Source: an uncultured Lachnospiraceae bacterium (lineage in GTDB: Bacteria > Bacillota > Clostridia > Lachnospirales > Lachnospiraceae). Taken from it: a stretch of 39,618 nucleotides of DNA. The translations under genes were made by a program, and so were the position numbers. Shown here piece by piece: positions 7,629 to 16,457 of the stretch (position 1 is its first letter; each line of letters starts with the position of its first letter). Where the stretch lies: contig CAOJQZ010000014.1 in NCBI GenBank assembly GCA_948441955.1, positions 1-39,618 on the forward strand, written 5' to 3'. Below the pieces are notes generated by a model. That model did no database searches. It was given only the letters and a program-made list of their open reading frames with translations, and was not told where the DNA came from.

Positions 7629-9122
7629 ATGGAGAATATTCTGGAGATAAAAAACATTTCGAAAAAGTTTGGAGATTCCAAGGTTCTGGATAAGGTTTGT
7701 CTTAAGATACACAAAGGGGAGATTCATGCCTTGTGCGGAGAAAATGGAGCAGGAAAATCAACACTTATGAATATCGTCTCAGGAGTGATTAAGCGGGATG
7801 AAGGAGAGGTAATTCTTGACGGAGAAGCAGTGAAATTCAATTCAACCAGAGAATCGGTTTTTAAGGGAATTGCTTTTGTTCATCAGGAACTGGCGCTTTG
7901 CCAGCATTTAACTGTAGCGGAAAATATGTGGATGTGGTCGATCCCAAATAAAATGGGAATTATTAATCATAAAGAATTATATCGGAAAACAGAGAAGATA
8001 TTAGAAAATTTTCAGGCGGATTTTAAAGCTGCGGATAAAGTAGAGGATTTAAGCGTTGCACAGCAGCAGGTTGCAGAAATTGCCAAAGCCTTGTCTCTAG
8101 ATGCAAAATTAATCATTTTAGATGAACCGACATCTTCTATTACCGATTCTGAAGCGGAAAATCTGTTCCGTGTAGTTCGCAGCCTCAAGCAGAAAGGCAT
8201 TGGAATTGTATACATATCCCATAGAATGAACGAAGTTTTCTCTCTCTGTGACAGGGTCACTATTCTGAGAGACGGACAGGTGGTTCTGACTGCCAAAACG
8301 GCTGAAATCAGCCAGGAAAAAGTAATCAGCAGCATGGTCGGACGCGAGATAAGCGAATTCTATCCGCCAAAGGCATCGGACAAGGAAGACGGAGAGGAAC
8401 TGCTTCGGGCAGAACATTTCACAGGAGACGGATTCAACGATATTAGCTTCCAGGTAAAAAAAGGTAAAATTTTGGGTTTTTCCGGTTTAGTAGGCGCGGG
8501 CAGAAGCGAAGTGATGAAGGCGCTGTGCGGGATAAGCGGATATAAGTCGGGAGACCTGTATTTTAAAGGGAAAAAGATTCATAACAAATCATATAGAGAT
8601 GCAATTGCACACAAAATATGTTACCTGACAGAGGATCGGAAAAAGAACGGCATCTTTTTATCAATGAGCGTGAAGAAAAATGTTTCGGCAGCAGTATTGA
8701 ATAAGCTGACAAAAAGAGGAGTGATTAACGATAATCTGGAGAACAAAAATGCGGATGAACAAATAGAAAGGATGAAGGTGAAAACTTCAAGCCGTTATCA
8801 ACTGATTGGTTCGCTTTCGGGGGGAAATCAGCAGAAAGCAATGATTGGAAAATGGATGGCGGTAAACCCGGAAATTATTATCATGGATGAACCAACAAGA
8901 GGAATTGACGTTGGGGCAAAAAGTGAAATCCATTTCATGCTTCGCGAGCTGTGTAATCAGGGAATAGGAGTCATTCTGATATCTTCTGAGATGCCCGAAA
9001 TAATTGGATTATCAGATGAAGTGGTTGTAATGCATGAAGGAAAATGTATGGGAATGGTAACGGGAGAAGATATTACAGAGGACAATTTGATTTTGCTGGC
9101 ATCCGGACATAAGCTGGCATGA
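7629..9122 (+). CDS. Sugar ABC transporter ATPase (RbsA/MglA family)
   Basis: A 497-residue fused double ATPase that powers uptake of a monosaccharide or related compound. The first cassette has GENGAGKST, LSVAQQQ and LIILDEPTSS. The second has the degenerate P-loop GLVGAGRSE typical of RbsA/MglA, LSGGNQQ and IIIMDEPTRGIDVG. The ATG is preceded by AGAGGGAAGG. The permease follows after 16 bases and the lipoprotein after that, so this is a complete importer. The substrate cannot be read from the ATPase; the downstream isomerase and kinase imply a sugar that is not phosphorylated on entry. Confidence 0.95.
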   Translation: MENILEIKNISKKFGDSKVLDKVCLKIHKGEIHALCGENGAGKSTLMNIVSGVIKRDEGEVILDGEAVKFNSTRESVFKGIAFVHQELALCQHLTVAENMWMWSIPNKMGIINHKELYRKTEKILENFQADFKAADKVEDLSVAQQQVAEIAKALSLDAKLIILDEPTSSITDSEAENLFRVVRSLKQKGIGIVYISHRMNEVFSLCDRVTILRDGQVVLTAKTAEISQEKVISSMVGREISEFYPPKASDKEDGEELLRAEHFTGDGFNDISFQVKKGKILGFSGLVGAGRSEVMKALCGISGYKSGDLYFKGKKIHNKSYRDAIAHKICYLTEDRKKNGIFLSMSVKKNVSAAVLNKLTKRGVINDNLENKNADEQIERMKVKTSSRYQLIGSLSGGNQQKAMIGKWMAVNPEIIIMDEPTRGIDVGAKSEIHFMLRELCNQGIGVILISSEMPEIIGLSDEVVVMHEGKCMGMVTGEDITEDNLILLASGHKLA

Positions 9123-9138
9123 GTTGGAGGGAAAGCAG

Positions 9139-10092
9139 ATGCGAAAAGTAAAAGATTTATTCAGAAATTTCAGAGAAGCCACAATATTATTAATTTTTAT
9201 AGTGTTTTGTATCATTATGACATTTTCATCGCCTTATTTTCTAACATGGTCAAACTTAAGCTCCACAATTGTAGGCATGTGCTGCAACGCACTGCTGGCA
9301 ATTGGAATGACAGTTGTTTTGGCGTCAGGAGGAATAGATTTGTCTGTGGGCTCAACAATGGCAATGTCGGGAGCTGTAACCGGAGTGTTAGCTATTAAGT
9401 GCGACGTAAATATTTGGATTGCAGCGGCTTTAGGAATTCTTGCAGCTTTATGTATTGGTCTGGTAAATGGAATCATATGCAGTAAAACCAATATTGCTCC
9501 CATGATTTGTACTTTGGGAACAATGAGTATAGGAGCAGGGCTTGCTTTAGTTTTAACAACAGGGACGTCAATTTCTATGATGAGCGTACCGTCAAGCTAC
9601 AGTGTGCTTGGAAAAGGGACCATAGGAAGTATACCTATCATCATTATTATCGCATTGGTTTTTGCAGTTGTATTCGGATTTTTACTCAGGAAATCAAGCG
9701 TCATGAGAAGAGCATATTATGTTGGTTCTAATGAACAGGCGGCAGATTTTTCAGGTATTAATATTTTCCGGGTAAAAATGGGAGTTTATATCCTGTCGGG
9801 AGTTCTTGCCGGTATTGCTGGAATTATAACAACATCACGTTTTGCAGTTGCATCCCCTACAGCCGGAGACGGCGCCGAAATGACGGCAATATCCGCAGCG
9901 GTCATTGGAGGAGCATCTGTTACGGGAGGTTCAGGAACTATTTTGGGAACCATGCTGGGATTATTATTGCTTACATTTATCAATAATGCACTTGTGTTAT
10001 TGAATGTAGATGTATATTGGCAAGAGTTTATTAATGGTTGCATCCTGCTGGTAGCTGTGTTAATTGACTACTTTAGCCGAAGAAAAAATTAA
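9139..10092 (+). CDS. Sugar ABC transporter permease (RbsC family)
   Basis: A 317-residue hydrophobic membrane protein with about eight to ten transmembrane segments. It has the family signature ASGGIDLSVGSTMAMSGAV near the first third and GGASVTGGSGTILGTMLG near the end. The open frame extends to a TTG at 9124, but GGAGGG at 9126-9131 sits seven bases before the ATG at 9139, so I use the ATG. It works as a dimer with the preceding RbsA-type ATPase and receives substrate from the lipoprotein encoded next. Confidence 0.95.
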   Translation: MRKVKDLFRNFREATILLIFIVFCIIMTFSSPYFLTWSNLSSTIVGMCCNALLAIGMTVVLASGGIDLSVGSTMAMSGAVTGVLAIKCDVNIWIAAALGILAALCIGLVNGIICSKTNIAPMICTLGTMSIGAGLALVLTTGTSISMMSVPSSYSVLGKGTIGSIPIIIIIALVFAVVFGFLLRKSSVMRRAYYVGSNEQAADFSGINIFRVKMGVYILSGVLAGIAGIITTSRFAVASPTAGDGAEMTAISAAVIGGASVTGGSGTILGTMLGLLLLTFINNALVLLNVDVYWQEFINGCILLVAVLIDYFSRRKN

Positions 10093-10110
10093 AAAAATAG
10101 GAGGCCGGTT

Positions 10111-11118
10111 ATGAAGAATTGGAAAAAATTAGTAAGTATTTTGTTGACAGCATTTATGGTATTGGCATTATGTGCATGCGGAAATAAAGAGGAGAGCAGC
10201 GGCAATGCGGATGCCGGAGATACAAAAGCAGAAGTATCAGATGACGGAGAATATTATATGGTCACCTTCCAGTCAGGAATTGACTATTGGAAAGGCTGCT
10301 ATGAAGGCTTTGAAAAGGCAGGAAAGGCCAAAGGGCTTAAGACGGTATACACGGGATCCACAGACGGAGATTTTGCGGGAGAGGTTGATGTTTTAGAGCA
10401 GATTATTGCGAAAAAACCGGCAGGCATTGCACTTACCTGCGTAGACCCGGATGCTCTGGCAGATGTAATTAATAAAGGCGTCGAAGCCGGAATTCCAATT
10501 GTAACGTTCGACTCTGATTCACCGTCATCAAAACGTTTTACATATCTTGGAACAGGTAATGAAAATGCCGGAGCAGAGGCAGCGGCATATATGGCAGAAA
10601 AAATTGGACATAAAGGAAAGGTTTCTCTCGTATATTTTGCAGGTTCACAGAATCAGGAAGAAAGAGCGGCAGGATTTGAAAATTATATGAAAGAAAATGA
10701 ACCGGACATTGAAGTGATTCAACGGGTAAATGGCGGAGAAACGGAAAACGAAGCGGCAGCGGCAACGTCGTCTCTGATTCAGGCAAACCAGGATATTGCA
10801 GGACTTTTTGCCTGCAATGCATGGACAGGCCTTGGAGTTGGAACTGCAGTTCAGGAAGCAAAAAAAGCAGGGGATGTATGCGTAGTTGCTTTTGATACGG
10901 ATGAAGGCGTGCTGGATTATATAGAGCAGGATATCATTCAGGGGTCTGTTGTACAGGGAACCCAGCAGATGGGCTTTTGGGCATTGGAATTTTTGTATGC
11001 GGCAAACCATGGTTCCGTAATTGCCGGATGGTCGGATAAAGGTCTTGCAGCAGTTCCGGCAACAGTAGATACAGGAGTATCCATTGCAACGGCAGAAAAT
11101 CTTGACAGCTTCAGGTAG
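10111..11118 (+). CDS. Sugar ABC transporter substrate-binding lipoprotein (RbsB-like)
   Basis: A 335-residue periplasmic-binding-protein type 1 lipoprotein. The signal peptide ends in LCAC with the lipidated cysteine at residue 23, followed by a Ser/Gly/Asp-rich linker. The mature part has the RbsB fold, with VTFDSDSPSSKRFTYLGTGN and FDTDEGVLDYIEQDIIQGSV as ligand-pocket and hinge regions. The ATG follows TAGGAGG. A hairpin in the gap to the next gene could stabilise this message so that the binding protein is made in excess. The ligand is unknown; it resembles ribose/AI-2-type binders in general form only. Confidence 0.93.
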   Translation: MKNWKKLVSILLTAFMVLALCACGNKEESSGNADAGDTKAEVSDDGEYYMVTFQSGIDYWKGCYEGFEKAGKAKGLKTVYTGSTDGDFAGEVDVLEQIIAKKPAGIALTCVDPDALADVINKGVEAGIPIVTFDSDSPSSKRFTYLGTGNENAGAEAAAYMAEKIGHKGKVSLVYFAGSQNQEERAAGFENYMKENEPDIEVIQRVNGGETENEAAAATSSLIQANQDIAGLFACNAWTGLGVGTAVQEAKKAGDVCVVAFDTDEGVLDYIEQDIIQGSVVQGTQQMGFWALEFLYAANHGSVIAGWSDKGLAAVPATVDTGVSIATAENLDSFR

Positions 11119-11150
11119 TTATTAATCAAGTAAAAAGAAAACACAAGAAT

Positions 11151-11179
11151 CATTCTGCTTATAGCAGGAAAGCAGAATG
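11151..11179 (+). promoter_or_regulatory. Intercistronic hairpin after the binding-protein gene
   Basis: CATTCTGCTT at 11151-11160 pairs perfectly with AAGCAGAATG at 11170-11179 across a nine-base loop. No T run follows and the next ribosome binding site begins directly after, so it is more likely an mRNA-stabilising or processing hairpin than a terminator. Confidence 0.55.
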
Positions 11180-11193
11180 TCAGGAGGTAGAAT

Positions 11194-12591
11194 ATGTTGA
11201 CAAAAGTAAGACCTAAGATAGGTATTTTAGCGTTAATGCAGGGATTATATGATGAATCCCAGCCGGAAATTCCGGCAAATCAGACAAGGTTTGTAGAAGA
11301 TGTGATAAAACAGCTTTCAGATGTGGCAGATTTTGTCTTTCCCGGTTTGTCGAAGGAGCGTGTTGATACAGAAAGAATTATTAAGCAGTATAATGATCAG
11401 GACTTAGATGGGATTATGATTATTAATACATTATATTCTCCGGGTCTTCGAATCGTACAGGCCTTTAAGAAAAATACACTTCCGGTTATGCTGGCTAATA
11501 TTCAGCCGCTTCCGAATGTAACAGACGACTGGAATTGGAGTTATTTGACGACAAATCAGGGGATTCATGGGATTCAGGATACGTCTAATATGCTTATGAG
11601 ACTTGGATATCATCCGGCAATTATTACAGACGACTGGAAAAGCGATACTTTCAAAAAGTTTGTTGAGGATTGGAGTATGGCGGCTGCAACTGCTAAGAAA
11701 CTGTGCTCCGTAAGACTTGCATTAACACAGAAAATGCAGAACATGGGCGATATTCTCGGCGATGAGGTAGCTTTCTTTCAGAAATTCGGTATTGAAGTTC
11801 TGCACGAGGGAATTGGACAGGTATACGCATGCTTAAATGAAGTGACCGAGGAAGAAATAGATGCTCAGATAGCAGAGGACTTTAAGAATTTTGAAGTTGC
11901 AGAAGACTTGCCGGAGAAAAATCACAGATATGCTGCGAAACTTCAACTGGCTTTTGAAAAGTTTTTACAGAAGAAAAATTATGACGGATTCACTGCCAAC
12001 TTTATGGTTTACGAAGAAGACGGGCGCTTTGAGCAGCTTCCGATTCTTGCCGCATGTAACATGATGGCAAAAGGGTATGCATATTCGGCGGAGGGCGATG
12101 TGCATATCATGGCCTTAATGGCAGCTGGACATCTTCTGATAGGAGATCCTCATTTTACAGAGATGTATTCATTAGATTATGGCCGGGATTCCTGTATGTT
12201 TGCTCACATGGGAGAAGGTAACTGGAAGGTGGCAAGAAAGGATCGTCCGGTAAGGCTGATTGACAGGCCGCTGGATATTGGAAATCTTGACAATCCGCCG
12301 ACGCCTATTTTCGGAGCGGAACTTGGCACAACAACCGTTGCATCGCTGGTTCCTATCAGCGGAGACAGATACAGATTAGTTGCAATGAAGGGGGAGGTGC
12401 TGGACACAGACATTATTCCGGGTATTCCTATGAACCATACATTCTTTAAACCGGACAGCGGAGTAAAAGCGGCTATGAATAAATGGCTGGAATATGGCGG
12501 TACGCACCATCAGGTACTTTGGACCGGAGACCATATGAATCGTCTGGAACAGCTTTGTAATATCTGGGGTATTGAATTTGCAGCAGTTTAG
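11194..12591 (+). CDS. L-fucose/L-arabinose isomerase-family protein
   Basis: A 465-residue protein of the FucI/AraA-like fold, which normally interconverts an aldose and a ketose using a divalent metal. Supporting segments are the N-terminal RPKIGILALMQGLYDESQPE, the Rossmann-like VFPGLSKERVD and GIMIINTLYSPG segments, and the C-terminal region with AEGDVHIMALMAAG, DYGRDSCMFAHMGEGNWK and GGTHHQVLWTGDH, the last being typical of the fucose isomerase C-terminal domain. It is shorter than canonical FucI (about 590 residues). The exact substrate is not evident. It lies between the importer and an FGGY kinase, so an imported aldose is probably isomerised to the ketose that the kinase uses. The ATG has GGAGGTAGAAT upstream. 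Confidence 0.85.
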   Translation: MLTKVRPKIGILALMQGLYDESQPEIPANQTRFVEDVIKQLSDVADFVFPGLSKERVDTERIIKQYNDQDLDGIMIINTLYSPGLRIVQAFKKNTLPVMLANIQPLPNVTDDWNWSYLTTNQGIHGIQDTSNMLMRLGYHPAIITDDWKSDTFKKFVEDWSMAAATAKKLCSVRLALTQKMQNMGDILGDEVAFFQKFGIEVLHEGIGQVYACLNEVTEEEIDAQIAEDFKNFEVAEDLPEKNHRYAAKLQLAFEKFLQKKNYDGFTANFMVYEEDGRFEQLPILAACNMMAKGYAYSAEGDVHIMALMAAGHLLIGDPHFTEMYSLDYGRDSCMFAHMGEGNWKVARKDRPVRLIDRPLDIGNLDNPPTPIFGAELGTTTVASLVPISGDRYRLVAMKGEVLDTDIIPGIPMNHTFFKPDSGVKAAMNKWLEYGGTHHQVLWTGDHMNRLEQLCNIWGIEFAAV

Positions 12592-12612
12592 TAAAATGTT
12601 CTGATTTCTGGA

Positions 12613-12646
12613 GGGGGTTATAACAGAAATGTTAAATCCCCTTTTT
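12613..12646 (+). terminator. Intrinsic terminator or attenuator inside the catabolic operon
   Basis: GGGGGTTATAAC and GTTAAATCCCC form an imperfect stem with an AGAAAT loop, followed by TTTTT. It lies between the isomerase-like gene and the VOC gene. Because the downstream genes have no obvious new promoter, partial read-through is likely, lowering expression of the later genes. Confidence 0.7.
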
Positions 12647-12673
12647 CATTAATAAAATACAAGGAGGATAACC

Positions 12674-13060
12674 ATGAAAATTACGACAGTAGATCATATT
12701 ACAATTAATCTTTTGAAAGTGAAAGAAAGTTTTGAATTTTATGAGAAGATTTTTGAACTCCGGAAAATAGAGGATGTGGATATGGGAGATCATATCCTGC
12801 ATTTATATGAGCTGCCCGACGCAAGGCTGGAGCTGATTGAATATAAGGAGGAACAGAGACAGATACAGACTGGCAATACAGATATAGGTATCTACCGTCA
12901 TTTTGCCGTATGTACAGATGATTTGGAGGAGCTTAAGGAACGCTGCAAGGAGGAAGGATATGCGCTTAACCTTGAACCTACGTATATAGAACAGATTAAA
13001 AAGACCGTTATGCTGGTAAAGGATCCCAACGGGGTAGAGATAGAAGTTATTCAGAATTAA
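12674..13060 (+). CDS. VOC/glyoxalase-family protein
   Basis: A 128-residue vicinal-oxygen-chelate protein made of two beta-alpha-beta-beta-beta units. Likely metal ligands are His8 (VDHITINL), the Glu of LELIEY, the His of YRHFAVCTDD and the Glu of GVEIEVIQN. Families with this set include lactoylglutathione lyases and sugar-phosphate epimerase-like or dioxygenase-like members, so the reaction cannot be assigned. In a sugar/aldehyde pathway it may detoxify a reactive dicarbonyl such as methylglyoxal formed from triose phosphate (inference). AAGGAGG precedes the ATG. Confidence 0.85.
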   Translation: MKITTVDHITINLLKVKESFEFYEKIFELRKIEDVDMGDHILHLYELPDARLELIEYKEEQRQIQTGNTDIGIYRHFAVCTDDLEELKERCKEEGYALNLEPTYIEQIKKTVMLVKDPNGVEIEVIQN

Positions 13061-13092
13061 AAAGGACATTGGGTGGAAGATTGGAGAAAAAA

Positions 13093-13722
13093 GTGAAAAG
13101 AATTGTATGCTATGGAGATTCAAACACATATGGATTGAATCCGGAAACAGACCAGAGGTATCCCAGGGAAAAGCGATGGACAGGTATTTTACAGAATATT
13201 TTAGGGAACGAAAATATAGTGATAGAGGAAGGGCTGAACGGCAGAACGACCGCTTTAGATGAACCAGGACTGGAATATAGAAACGGATATTCTTATTTGG
13301 AGGCTTGTCTACGTTCTCATATACCCGTTGATTATTTGATACTTATGTTAGGGACAAATGATACAAAAACAATATTTGGAAAAGAGGCAGCACAGATTGC
13401 ACGGCAGATAAGGAAACTGATTGAACGGTCTGTCCAGGTATTGGATGAAGCAAATCCCTGCGAATGCAAAATTTTATTGGTTGTACCGGCTGAAATAAGC
13501 GAAGCAGTTACCGGGGGTCCGTTAAGCCATGAATTTGATGCAGACAGCGTAAGGAAATCGAGAGAGCTTGCGAAGTTTTACAAACAAGAAGCCAAGCTTG
13601 CAGAAGTAGACTATTTGGATCTGTCTAAGATTATAAAGCCGTCAGATATTGACGGCATTCATTTGGAACCAGGCGGACACGAAATGATTGCAGAAAAAAT
13701 TGCAGATTGGATAAGGAGTTGA
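13093..13722 (+). CDS. SGNH/GDSL-family hydrolase
   Basis: A protein of about 209 residues with the full SGNH set: block I CYGDSNTYG (nucleophile Ser), the Gly of GLNGRTT, block III GTNDT and block V DGIHLEPGGH with the catalytic Asp and His. It resembles arylesterase/acyl-hydrolase types that remove acetyl or other acyl groups. The frame opens at a TTG at 13069; GGAG at 13083-13086 is well placed for the GTG at 13093, giving the natural start MKRIVCYGDS. In this operon it may deacylate an esterified sugar once imported, since there is no signal peptide (inference). Confidence 0.88.
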   Translation: MKRIVCYGDSNTYGLNPETDQRYPREKRWTGILQNILGNENIVIEEGLNGRTTALDEPGLEYRNGYSYLEACLRSHIPVDYLILMLGTNDTKTIFGKEAAQIARQIRKLIERSVQVLDEANPCECKILLVVPAEISEAVTGGPLSHEFDADSVRKSRELAKFYKQEAKLAEVDYLDLSKIIKPSDIDGIHLEPGGHEMIAEKIADWIRS

Positions 13723-13729
13723 AAAGAAT

Positions 13730-15268
13730 ATGGAGCAGGTATTATTGATGGCCGTTGATCTTGGAACGAGCTTTATTAAAGTTGGGGTTTACGATACAAA
13801 AAGCAATTGCATTGTTGTGGAAACGGAGCCTGTAAAAGACTACAGGCCAGCTCCAGGAGTGTTTATTCAAAAGGGAGAAGAGCTGTTTGGTTCTGTTTTG
13901 GCATGTATGAAGAAGGCTGCAGAAACACTTGGAGACAGAAGCCGTATGGTGGAAGCAATTGCGTTTACAGGGCAAATGTCAGGATTTATGGGAGTTGACA
14001 AGGAATGGAATGATATTACCACATGGTCCTGCTCTCTGGACAGCCGCTATATGCCGTATGCCGAACGTCAGATGAAGGAATTAAAAGACAAGTTTCTTTG
14101 TATTGGAGGCACCAATTTCCCTCAAATGGCGCCAAAGTATGAATGGTTTAAAACAGAGTTTCCTGAAGAAAGTAAAAAGATTTCTAAATATCTAATGATC
14201 AGCGGATATGTAATAGGAAAGCTTGGCGACATTACTGTGGAGGACGCCGTGATGGATCGTTCTTTCATCATGTGGACGGGACTTGCGGACGTACAGTATG
14301 ACAGATGGTCGGATGAGATCTGTGACGCTATATCATTAGACAAAAAGTATTTGCCCCGGATTGTAAATTCGAATCAGATCTGTGCGCATTTAAATAAAGA
14401 GATGGCCGGCGTGATTGGATTAAAAGCCGGGATTCCATTAGTTTCCGGCGCCGGAGACAAGGCGGCGGGCTGCCTGGGATCGGCCATTGTCAATTATGGG
14501 GATACGATTTTTGAAGCCTCCTCCTATGGGGAGATCAGCTGCTGTGTGCCGGAATACAGACCGGATATGAAGGAGCGGCGTCTGGATGTAATCCCGTCAG
14601 CGATTCCGGGCGATTTTTTTGCAACACATTTTGTTGCAGGCTCAGGGATTACACTGGACTGGTTTATGAATACATTTGTGAGACAAAAGGGACAGTCCCA
14701 GAAAGAAATGTTCGCCGAAATGGAACGGAAGATGGAACGCATTAAGCCGGGATGCGACGGAGTGATGGCGATAGGTCTGTTAGGAGGAAGCTCCATGCCC
14801 TTAGACGGTTCCCTAAGGGGAATGTGGATGGGATATGACTGGAGTCATTCGAAAGAACACTTTTATAAGGCGCTGCTTGAAAGCTTTACCTATGATTTTA
14901 CTCTCTGCGTAAGAAGCATAGAGCGGTTATATCCGGAATATGAGATTGAAAATATTAAAATCATCGGCGGGGGTGCAAAATCTCCTGTATGGACGCAGAT
15001 GTGCGCAGATGTGCAGAATAAAAGATATGAAGTCTTAAGCAGGGAAGACGTGGCGATGTGGGGAGCGGCTCTGCTTGCCGGCAATGCAATCGGGGTGTTT
15101 GAGGATCTGAAGGAAACGGCGTTAAAGCATGTCAGAGTGACTAAGGAATTTGCACCGGATGAAAAGACGGGAAGGCAGTATGATAAATATATGAATTTGT
15201 ATAAGCAGTATACAGTTGAACTGCATGATTTTTATAAACGTTTACAGGAGCTTGCAAAAGAAGCATAA
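13730..15268 (+). CDS. FGGY-family carbohydrate kinase (xylulokinase-like)
   Basis: A 512-residue ATP-dependent sugar kinase. The N-terminal phosphate-binding loop AVDLGTSFIKVGVYD, the catalytic Asp in SGAGDKAAGCLG and the C-terminal ATP-site motif IIGGGAKSPVW are all present, so it should be active. FGGY kinases phosphorylate ketoses such as xylulose, ribulose or fuculose, and also polyols or AI-2. The upstream isomerase-like protein suggests a ketose substrate here. No encapsulation peptide is seen, so it probably acts in the cytosol and feeds a phosphosugar to the microcompartment. It starts eight bases after the SGNH hydrolase gene. Confidence 0.93.
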   Translation: MEQVLLMAVDLGTSFIKVGVYDTKSNCIVVETEPVKDYRPAPGVFIQKGEELFGSVLACMKKAAETLGDRSRMVEAIAFTGQMSGFMGVDKEWNDITTWSCSLDSRYMPYAERQMKELKDKFLCIGGTNFPQMAPKYEWFKTEFPEESKKISKYLMISGYVIGKLGDITVEDAVMDRSFIMWTGLADVQYDRWSDEICDAISLDKKYLPRIVNSNQICAHLNKEMAGVIGLKAGIPLVSGAGDKAAGCLGSAIVNYGDTIFEASSYGEISCCVPEYRPDMKERRLDVIPSAIPGDFFATHFVAGSGITLDWFMNTFVRQKGQSQKEMFAEMERKMERIKPGCDGVMAIGLLGGSSMPLDGSLRGMWMGYDWSHSKEHFYKALLESFTYDFTLCVRSIERLYPEYEIENIKIIGGGAKSPVWTQMCADVQNKRYEVLSREDVAMWGAALLAGNAIGVFEDLKETALKHVRVTKEFAPDEKTGRQYDKYMNLYKQYTVELHDFYKRLQELAKEA

Positions 15269-15285
15269 GAAATGAGAGGTTGAAT

Positions 15286-16329
15286 ATGAAAGCATTTATA
15301 ATGGACAATGAGCGGAAACTTTCAGCGGCAGAGATGCCGGAGCCCATTGCATCAGGAAGCAACGCCATTATGGACGTCACATACGCGTCCATCTGCGGCA
15401 CAGACTTCCGTACATATATGAAAGGAAATGATAAGATCATTCCGCCAAGAATTCTGGGACATGAGTCTGTCGGAATCATACGGCATGCCGGCGCACTTGC
15501 GAAGGCATATGGAATCGAGGAAGGCAGCCGTGTAACCGTTGCCCCGGCAATCGGCTGCGGGGAGTGCTGGCCTTGCAGTACGGGTCATACGAATATGTGC
15601 GACCATCTTGAGACAATTGGTTTTCAATATGAGGGAGCTTTTGCGGAACAAATGGAGATTCCGCGAAAAGCAATCGTGATGGGAAACGTGATAAAAATTC
15701 CGGATGCGGTTTCTGATATGTCGGCGGTTCTTTCGGAGCCGGCTGCCTGCGCCTTAAACGCACAGCAGTATCTGAAAATACAGCCGGATGATTATGTTGT
15801 AATTTATGGAAGCGGTTACATCGGCTGCGTGCATGCGGAGCTTGCAAGACTTGCAGGAGCAAAAGAGATCATTATGGTGGAAATCGCCGAGGCAAGGGCG
15901 GAGATTGCAAAAAGGATGATACCTGGAATTATTATGATTAATCCCAAGGAGCAGGATACGATTGCAGAGGTTTCAAGAATTACCGGAGGCAGAGGCGCAA
16001 ATGTAGTAATTGCGGCGCTTTCCGTTCCATCCGTACATACGGAAGCACAGATTATTGCATCAAAGATGGGAAGAATCAGCCTGTTTGGGGGAATTGCCGG
16101 TGAAAGCAAAGGCTTTATTGACAGCAATTTGATTCATTATAAGGAACTGTCGGTATACGGCGTACATGCGACGACGCCTGCAATGATGAAAAAGATTATG
16201 GAATATGTATCAGAAGGAAAACTGGATCTTGAAAAATATGTTTCTGCCGTCTGTAAACTTGAGAATATGGAAGACGGTTTTACCGCAATCCGGGATCAGA
16301 ACGCACTGAAAATTCTTATACAGCCGTAA
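15286..16329 (+). CDS. Zinc-dependent medium-chain alcohol/polyol dehydrogenase 1
   Basis: A 347-residue medium-chain dehydrogenase. Catalytic-zinc ligands are in SICGTDF and GHES; the structural zinc site is CGECWPCSTGHTNMC. The nucleotide-binding motif is YGSGYIG. It resembles sorbitol/threonine dehydrogenase-like enzymes and likely oxidises or reduces a sugar, polyol or aldehyde with NAD(H). The frame reaches a TTG at 15280, but GAGAGG at 15274-15279 fits the ATG at 15286. It is the last gene before a new promoter region, so it closes the uptake/activation operon. Its substrate is unknown. Confidence 0.92.
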   Translation: MKAFIMDNERKLSAAEMPEPIASGSNAIMDVTYASICGTDFRTYMKGNDKIIPPRILGHESVGIIRHAGALAKAYGIEEGSRVTVAPAIGCGECWPCSTGHTNMCDHLETIGFQYEGAFAEQMEIPRKAIVMGNVIKIPDAVSDMSAVLSEPAACALNAQQYLKIQPDDYVVIYGSGYIGCVHAELARLAGAKEIIMVEIAEARAEIAKRMIPGIIMINPKEQDTIAEVSRITGGRGANVVIAALSVPSVHTEAQIIASKMGRISLFGGIAGESKGFIDSNLIHYKELSVYGVHATTPAMMKKIMEYVSEGKLDLEKYVSAVCKLENMEDGFTAIRDQNALKILIQP

Positions 16330-16337
16330 AAAGTGTT

Positions 16338-16350
16338 ACATATGTTCATT
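16338..16350 (+). promoter_or_regulatory. Operator-like site upstream of the BMC promoter
   Basis: ACATATGTTCATT matches the motif found downstream of the ABC operon promoter. It lies about 20 bases upstream of the -35 box of the BMC promoter and is paired with a near copy at 16430. Confidence 0.5.
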
Positions 16351-16368
16351 ATATATTATATTTTGTTA

Positions 16369-16397
16369 TTGACAATTTCCAGGATGGATGATAATAT
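16369..16397 (+). promoter_or_regulatory. Promoter of the microcompartment operon
   Basis: TTGACA at 16369-16374 and TAATAT at 16392-16397 are 17 bases apart in a 128-base AT-rich gap. It marks the start of a second operon that runs to the terminator at 25865. Confidence 0.7.
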
Positions 16398-16429
16398 CAA
16401 ATATAGGAACATAATTTACTAGCATATTA

Positions 16430-16442
16430 TCATATGTTCATA
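16430..16442 (+). promoter_or_regulatory. Operator-like site overlapping the BMC leader
   Basis: TCATATGTTCATA contains the inverted repeat TATG-TT-CATA, lies next to the ribosome binding site, and nearly repeats the site at 16338. The two copies bracket the promoter, an arrangement suited to looping or roadblock repression. Confidence 0.5.
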
Positions 16443-16457
16443 GAGGAGGGAGATAAA

